Below, in pieces: positions 60,886-64,000 of a DNA stretch of 64,000 nt. The stretch's first letter is position 1. Each line of letters starts with the position of its first letter. The translations under genes and the position numbers were made by a program. The notes under the pieces are model-generated. The model did no database searches and was not told the origin of the DNA. It saw only the letters and a list, made by a program, of their open reading frames with translations. The stretch comes from Mycobacterium sp. SMC-4 (GTDB lineage: Bacteria > Actinomycetota > Actinomycetes > Mycobacteriales > Mycobacteriaceae), in NCBI RefSeq assembly GCF_025263265.1, contig NZ_CP079869.1, forward strand, positions 1,736,001-1,800,000. The letters run 5' to 3'.

Positions 60886-60904
60886 TACCGTATGGGCGAC
60901 AGTT
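60886..60904. promoter_or_regulatory. Degenerate TACTGTAA-type operator upstream of the amidohydrolase
   Basis: TACCGTAT-GGG-CGACAGTT, 11 of 16 arm positions, the weakest accepted copy. On the minus strand TACGGT (60891-60886) fits a -10 box, giving a transcript start near 60879 and a 16-nt leader to the ATG at 60863. The site touches the stop codon of the MFS gene (60904-60906). Confidence 0.5.
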
Positions 60905-62307
60905 TAGCGCTCGGGCGGATGGCCAGGGTCCGCTCGGACAATGCCCGAACGATCGACCGAATCCAGCGAAGCGTCCCTGGTCTCGCGCATGATCATGATC
61001 GCGACGAAGCTGAGCGTGGCCGCGATGAACAAATACAGGCCCACCCACCCAACCCCGTACCGGGTTGCCAGCCACGTGGCGATGAAGGGTGCCACCGCGG
61101 CGCCAAGAATGCTGGCCATGTTGTACGAGATTCCCGAGCCCGTGTAGCGCACGTTGGTCGGAAACAGTTCGGGCAATACGGCGCTCATCGGTCCGAAAGT
61201 GAAGCCCATCAACGTCATTCCGATGATCAGGAACCACAGCATGGTCAGTGATGAGGTGTCTTCGGATCCCAGCATCGGGGCGAACAGCGCGCTGTAGGCC
61301 ATGATGCCGCCGGTCACCACCAGCAGCAGGCGCCGCCGCCCGATGCGGTCTGCCAGCAGTCCGGCCAGCGGCAGGGTTCCGGCGAAGAACAGCACCGCGA
61401 TCAGTTGCATCTGCAGGAACTCGACGTAACCGAAACCGAGACCGGTGCCGTCCGGCGGTGGCTTGCCCGTGCCGAAACTCAGCGCCCAGGTGGTGACGAT
61501 GTAGAAGATCGTGTAGGTCGCCAGCATCACGAAGGTGCCGATGATCAGCTGCCGCCAGCTGGTGCGGAACACCTCGGTCAGCGGCGCCTTCACCTTCTCG
61601 CCGCGCTGGACCGCGCGGGTGAAGACCGGGGTCTCCATTATGCGCAGCCGGACATAGAGCCCGATCGCCACCATGACCGCGCTGAGCAGGAACGGCACCC
61701 GCCAGCCCCACGTCAGGAACGGCCCGTCCGGGTCGGGGCTGACGTTGCTGTGTCCGAGCCAGACGATCAGTCCGACGAACAGTGCATTGGCCAGGAAGAA
61801 CCCGAACGGCGCACCCAGTTGCGGCCACATCGCGGCCCACCCTCGCCGGCCCGGTTTGGCGGTCTCGGTGGCCAGCAGGGCTGCCCCGCTCCATTCGCCG
61901 CCGAGGGCGAGCCCCTGGCAGAAGCGCATGACCGCCAGCAGGGCCGGTGCGATGATGCCGACCTGGGCGTATGTCGGCAGTAGCCCGATGGCGAAGGTGG
62001 CGATGCCCATCAACAGCAGCGAAGCGACCAGGGTGGTCTTTCGGCCTGCCCGGTCACCGAAATGCCCGAACAGCACCGAGCCCACTGGACGCGCCACGAA
62101 CGCGAGTCCGAAGGTGGCCAGCGATGCCAATAGGGCCGTCGTCGAATCGCTCTTCGGGAAAAACAGGTGCGGGAACACCGAAACGGCGGCGGTGGCGTAG
62201 ATGTAGAAGTCGTAGAACTCGATGGTGGTACCGACCATCGACGCGACCACGATGCGTCGTCGCGGAACCCCCGCGACCAGGTCGTCGCCGGCAACGGTAC
62301 TGGCCAT
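60904..62307 (-). CDS. MFS transporter, metabolite:H+ symporter (MHS) type
   Basis: A 467-residue major-facilitator protein with about 12 hydrophobic segments. FGHFGDRAGRKTT (about 85-97) is the MFS loop 2-3 signature and ADRIGRRRLL the repeat in the second half. EFYDFYIYATAA near the first helix is typical of the MHS group (KgtP, ShiA, ProP, and mycobacterial Rv1200-like), which import small organic acids with protons. The ATG at 62307 follows GGGAGG by 8 nt. Adjacent to the amidohydrolase on the same strand, so it may import the substrate or an analogue. Confidence 0.87.
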   Translation of the reverse strand: MASTVAGDDLVAGVPRRRIVVASMVGTTIEFYDFYIYATAAVSVFPHLFFPKSDSTTALLASLATFGLAFVARPVGSVLFGHFGDRAGRKTTLVASLLLMGIATFAIGLLPTYAQVGIIAPALLAVMRFCQGLALGGEWSGAALLATETAKPGRRGWAAMWPQLGAPFGFFLANALFVGLIVWLGHSNVSPDPDGPFLTWGWRVPFLLSAVMVAIGLYVRLRIMETPVFTRAVQRGEKVKAPLTEVFRTSWRQLIIGTFVMLATYTIFYIVTTWALSFGTGKPPPDGTGLGFGYVEFLQMQLIAVLFFAGTLPLAGLLADRIGRRRLLLVVTGGIMAYSALFAPMLGSEDTSSLTMLWFLIIGMTLMGFTFGPMSAVLPELFPTNVRYTGSGISYNMASILGAAVAPFIATWLATRYGVGWVGLYLFIAATLSFVAIMIMRETRDASLDSVDRSGIVRADPGHPPER

Positions 62308-62389
62308 CAGCGCACCTCCCACGGCGTTGGCAGAGGCACATCATGCCAGCGACCGCGGCGGCGCGGATGATGTACGCCCCGAACAGCCC

Positions 62390-63937
62390 TCAGTTCGCGC
62401 GCTCGTACAGCGCGCGCACGGTGTCAATGGTGTCGGTCTCGGCGGCGGGTTTGTCGTCGCGGTAGCGCACCACCCGAGCGAATCGCAACGCCATGCCGCC
62501 GGGGTAGCGCGAGGACGTCTGGATGCCGTCGAAAGCGATCTCGACGACCTGCTCGGGGCGAACCGTCACCACGTAACCGTCGGTGGGGCCGGTGGCCAGC
62601 TCGAGGAACCGAGATGTCTGCCAGCTCAGCATCTGGTCGGTCATGCCCTTGAATGTCTTGCCCAGCATCACGAATCCGCCGGTGTGCGGGTCGCGAGCGC
62701 CGAGATGAATGTTCGACAACTTGCCGCTGCGCCGCCCTGAACCCCATTCGACTGCCAGCACAACCAGGTCGAGGGTGTGCACAGGCTTGACCTTCAACCA
62801 GCCCGCGCCGCGCCGGCCGGCCTCGTAGGTCGCCGTCGGCGACTTCACCATGACACCTTCGTGACCGGCGGCCAGCGTCGCATCCAGAAACCGTTGCGCC
62901 GCTCCGGTTTCGGATGCCAGGAGCCGATCGACTCGCCGGCCCACCGGGACGATCGCGTCGAGTGCGGCGATCCGCTGCTGTGCAGGGCGGTCGAGCAGGT
63001 CCACACCGTCGACGTGCAGCAGGTCGAAGAAGAACACCGAAAGCGGCTGAACCTGTGTGCCGGTGGCCGATCCGCTCCGGCGGCCGAAGCGCGAAGCCGT
63101 CACCTGGAACCGGTGCGGGCGTCCGTCCGGCCGCAAGGCGATGGCCTCGGCGTCGGCGATCACGTCGGTGACCGGCAGCGCCAGCACCGCGTCGACCACC
63201 TCGGGCAGCCGCGTGGTGACGTCGTCGAGACTGCGGGTGTAGATCGATACCTCGTGCCCGCGACGATGGACCTGTATTCGCGCGCCGTCGAGCTTCGCCT
63301 CCAATATCGCTGTGCCGCCGAGACGTTGCAGCGCATCACCGACGCTGGTGGCCGGTTGCGCCAACATCGGCCCCACCGGCCGGCCGACCTGCAGGGTGAA
63401 TTGTCCGAGAGCGGCTTCACCGCCCGTCAGCGCGGCCGCGGCGACCGCAGGCAGCTGCCCGCCGAGCATCGCGGCGCGACGCACCGCCTCGGCGGGTATC
63501 CCGGCCGCCGTGGCGACGGCGTCGGCCATCACCCCGGTCAACGCCCCTTGGCGCAGTTCGCCGCTGAGTAGTCTGCGTAGGAAGGTCTGCTCGGCAGCGG
63601 TGGCGGCGCTGAACAAGGCCCCGAGCAATTCGGCGCGCCGGGTCTGCGAGCCCTTACCCGCCACCTGGCCGATCTGTCCGAACCGGGCGTCCACCTCAGA
63701 CACCGTCAGCGACGCGTCTGACGCCGGCGCGGGAAGATTGCGCAGCGCAGCCCAGCCGACACCGATCTGCCGCTGGGTCAGCTCGCCGGACAGCCATGAC
63801 ACCACCACCGCGACCTGCTCGGCATCGCCCGCACCTCCGGCGCGGCCCAGTAACTCGGCGATCCTGGCGATCTTGGCCAGCCGGGACGACGCGGCGCCGA
63901 CCTCGGCGGAGGTGGTCGCGACATCGAGCAGGTGCAC
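62390..63937 (-). CDS. ligB: ATP-dependent DNA ligase LigB
   Basis: A 515-residue ATP-dependent DNA ligase close in length and layout to M. tuberculosis LigB (Rv3062). Residues about 1-180 form the N-terminal DNA-binding domain. The nucleotidyl-transferase core has the motif [10 protein letters not shown] with adenylated Lys215, motif [13 protein letters not shown] (about 314), motif [10 protein letters not shown] (about 376) and motif V GWLKVKPV (about 395). The OB-fold domain follows. It seals nicks with ATP, in addition to the NAD-dependent LigA. The GTG start is at 63937. It marks the return to conserved backbone after the catabolic region. 63938-64000 holds nothing I can identify. Confidence 0.93.
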   Translation of the reverse strand: MHLLDVATTSAEVGAASSRLAKIARIAELLGRAGGAGDAEQVAVVVSWLSGELTQRQIGVGWAALRNLPAPASDASLTVSEVDARFGQIGQVAGKGSQTRRAELLGALFSAATAAEQTFLRRLLSGELRQGALTGVMADAVATAAGIPAEAVRRAAMLGGQLPAVAAAALTGGEAALGQFTLQVGRPVGPMLAQPATSVGDALQRLGGTAILEAKLDGARIQVHRRGHEVSIYTRSLDDVTTRLPEVVDAVLALPVTDVIADAEAIALRPDGRPHRFQVTASRFGRRSGSATGTQVQPLSVFFFDLLHVDGVDLLDRPAQQRIAALDAIVPVGRRVDRLLASETGAAQRFLDATLAAGHEGVMVKSPTATYEAGRRGAGWLKVKPVHTLDLVVLAVEWGSGRRSGKLSNIHLGARDPHTGGFVMLGKTFKGMTDQMLSWQTSRFLELATGPTDGYVVTVRPEQVVEIAFDGIQTSSRYPGGMALRFARVVRYRDDKPAAETDTIDTVRALYERAN

Positions 63938-64000
63938 GAATCCAGCCTGGCACGCCGGTCGGACATCGCGGGAAAGGTCAGGGTCGCGCGCCCGTGAACT

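Noticed and set aside
26616..61000. Assignment of the whole cluster to the cholesterol regulon (KstR/KstR2)
   Set aside because: The promoter motif here differs from the KstR and KstR2 consensus as I know them, and the gene order does not match the sterol clusters, despite shared enzyme classes.
1..64000. Insertion sequences, integrase, attachment sites, CRISPR arrays or tRNA genes
   Set aside because: None seen on reading both strands: no transposase or integrase motifs, no regularly spaced repeats and no tRNA-like cloverleaf sequences.

Overview
The window is high-GC actinobacterial chromosome. Gene content points to a fast-growing, environmental Mycobacterium (Mycolicibacterium type): many FadD, FadE and EchA paralogues, three cytochrome P450s, F420-type luciferase-like oxidoreductases, a mycofactocin-type SDR, a GAF-GGDEF-EAL protein next to a MoeY (ThiF-nitroreductase) protein as in M. 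tuberculosis Rv1354c-Rv1355c, an HtdZ-like hydratase and a LigB-type DNA ligase. I saw no rRNA, tRNA, CRISPR array, transposase or phage gene.

Layout. 0-6 kb: the 5' end of an acyl-CoA dehydrogenase gene, a small flavoprotein, and a minus-strand three-gene operon (GNAT/LuxI-like protein, MoeY, bifunctional c-di-GMP enzyme). About 600 bp of hairpin-rich non-coding DNA follow. 6.6-9.5 kb: MaoC hydratase, then an FMO-hydrolase pair. 9.4-16.6 kb: a beta-oxidation block (SDR and ACAD leftwards; SDR, thiolase, ACAD, GntR and CoA-transferase rightwards) arranged around a divergent promoter with a strong palindrome. 16.6-23.6 kb: a six-gene minus operon of three crotonases and three acyl-CoA synthetases, facing a second GntR gene. 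24.5-26.6 kb: crotonase and thiolase.

26.6-60.9 kb is a mosaic of short, often divergent operons: crotonases, three amidohydrolase-2 proteins, FadD19-like synthetases, an ACAD heteromer pair, three P450s, an Ltp/SCP-x thiolase-fold protein, a CoA-transferase, two aldehyde dehydrogenases, an SDR, a KshA-like Rieske oxygenase, F420-type enzymes, a Baeyer-Villiger monooxygenase and a carboxyltransferase. Many of these are tied together by a shared 19-bp operator-like palindrome (consensus TACTGTAA-N3-TTACAGTA). I find it in eight promoter regions (nine copies), two of them perfect, each with a TANNNT -10-like hexamer inside it. One copy lies in the divergent region of a TetR-family regulator (26616-27365), the best candidate regulator. 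I read this as an undescribed catabolic regulon for a hydrophobic, probably cyclic compound. Oxygenases (P450, BVMO, Rieske) would open or oxidise the substrate, dehydrogenases would make the acid, FadD or CoA-transferase would make the CoA ester, and ACAD, crotonase, Ltp and carboxylase steps would shorten it. The substrate cannot be read from sequence.

A second local system at 52.4-55.6 kb (TetR, phosphotransferase, NTF2-like protein, LLM enzyme) has its own palindrome. The window ends with an MHS-type transporter and ligB.
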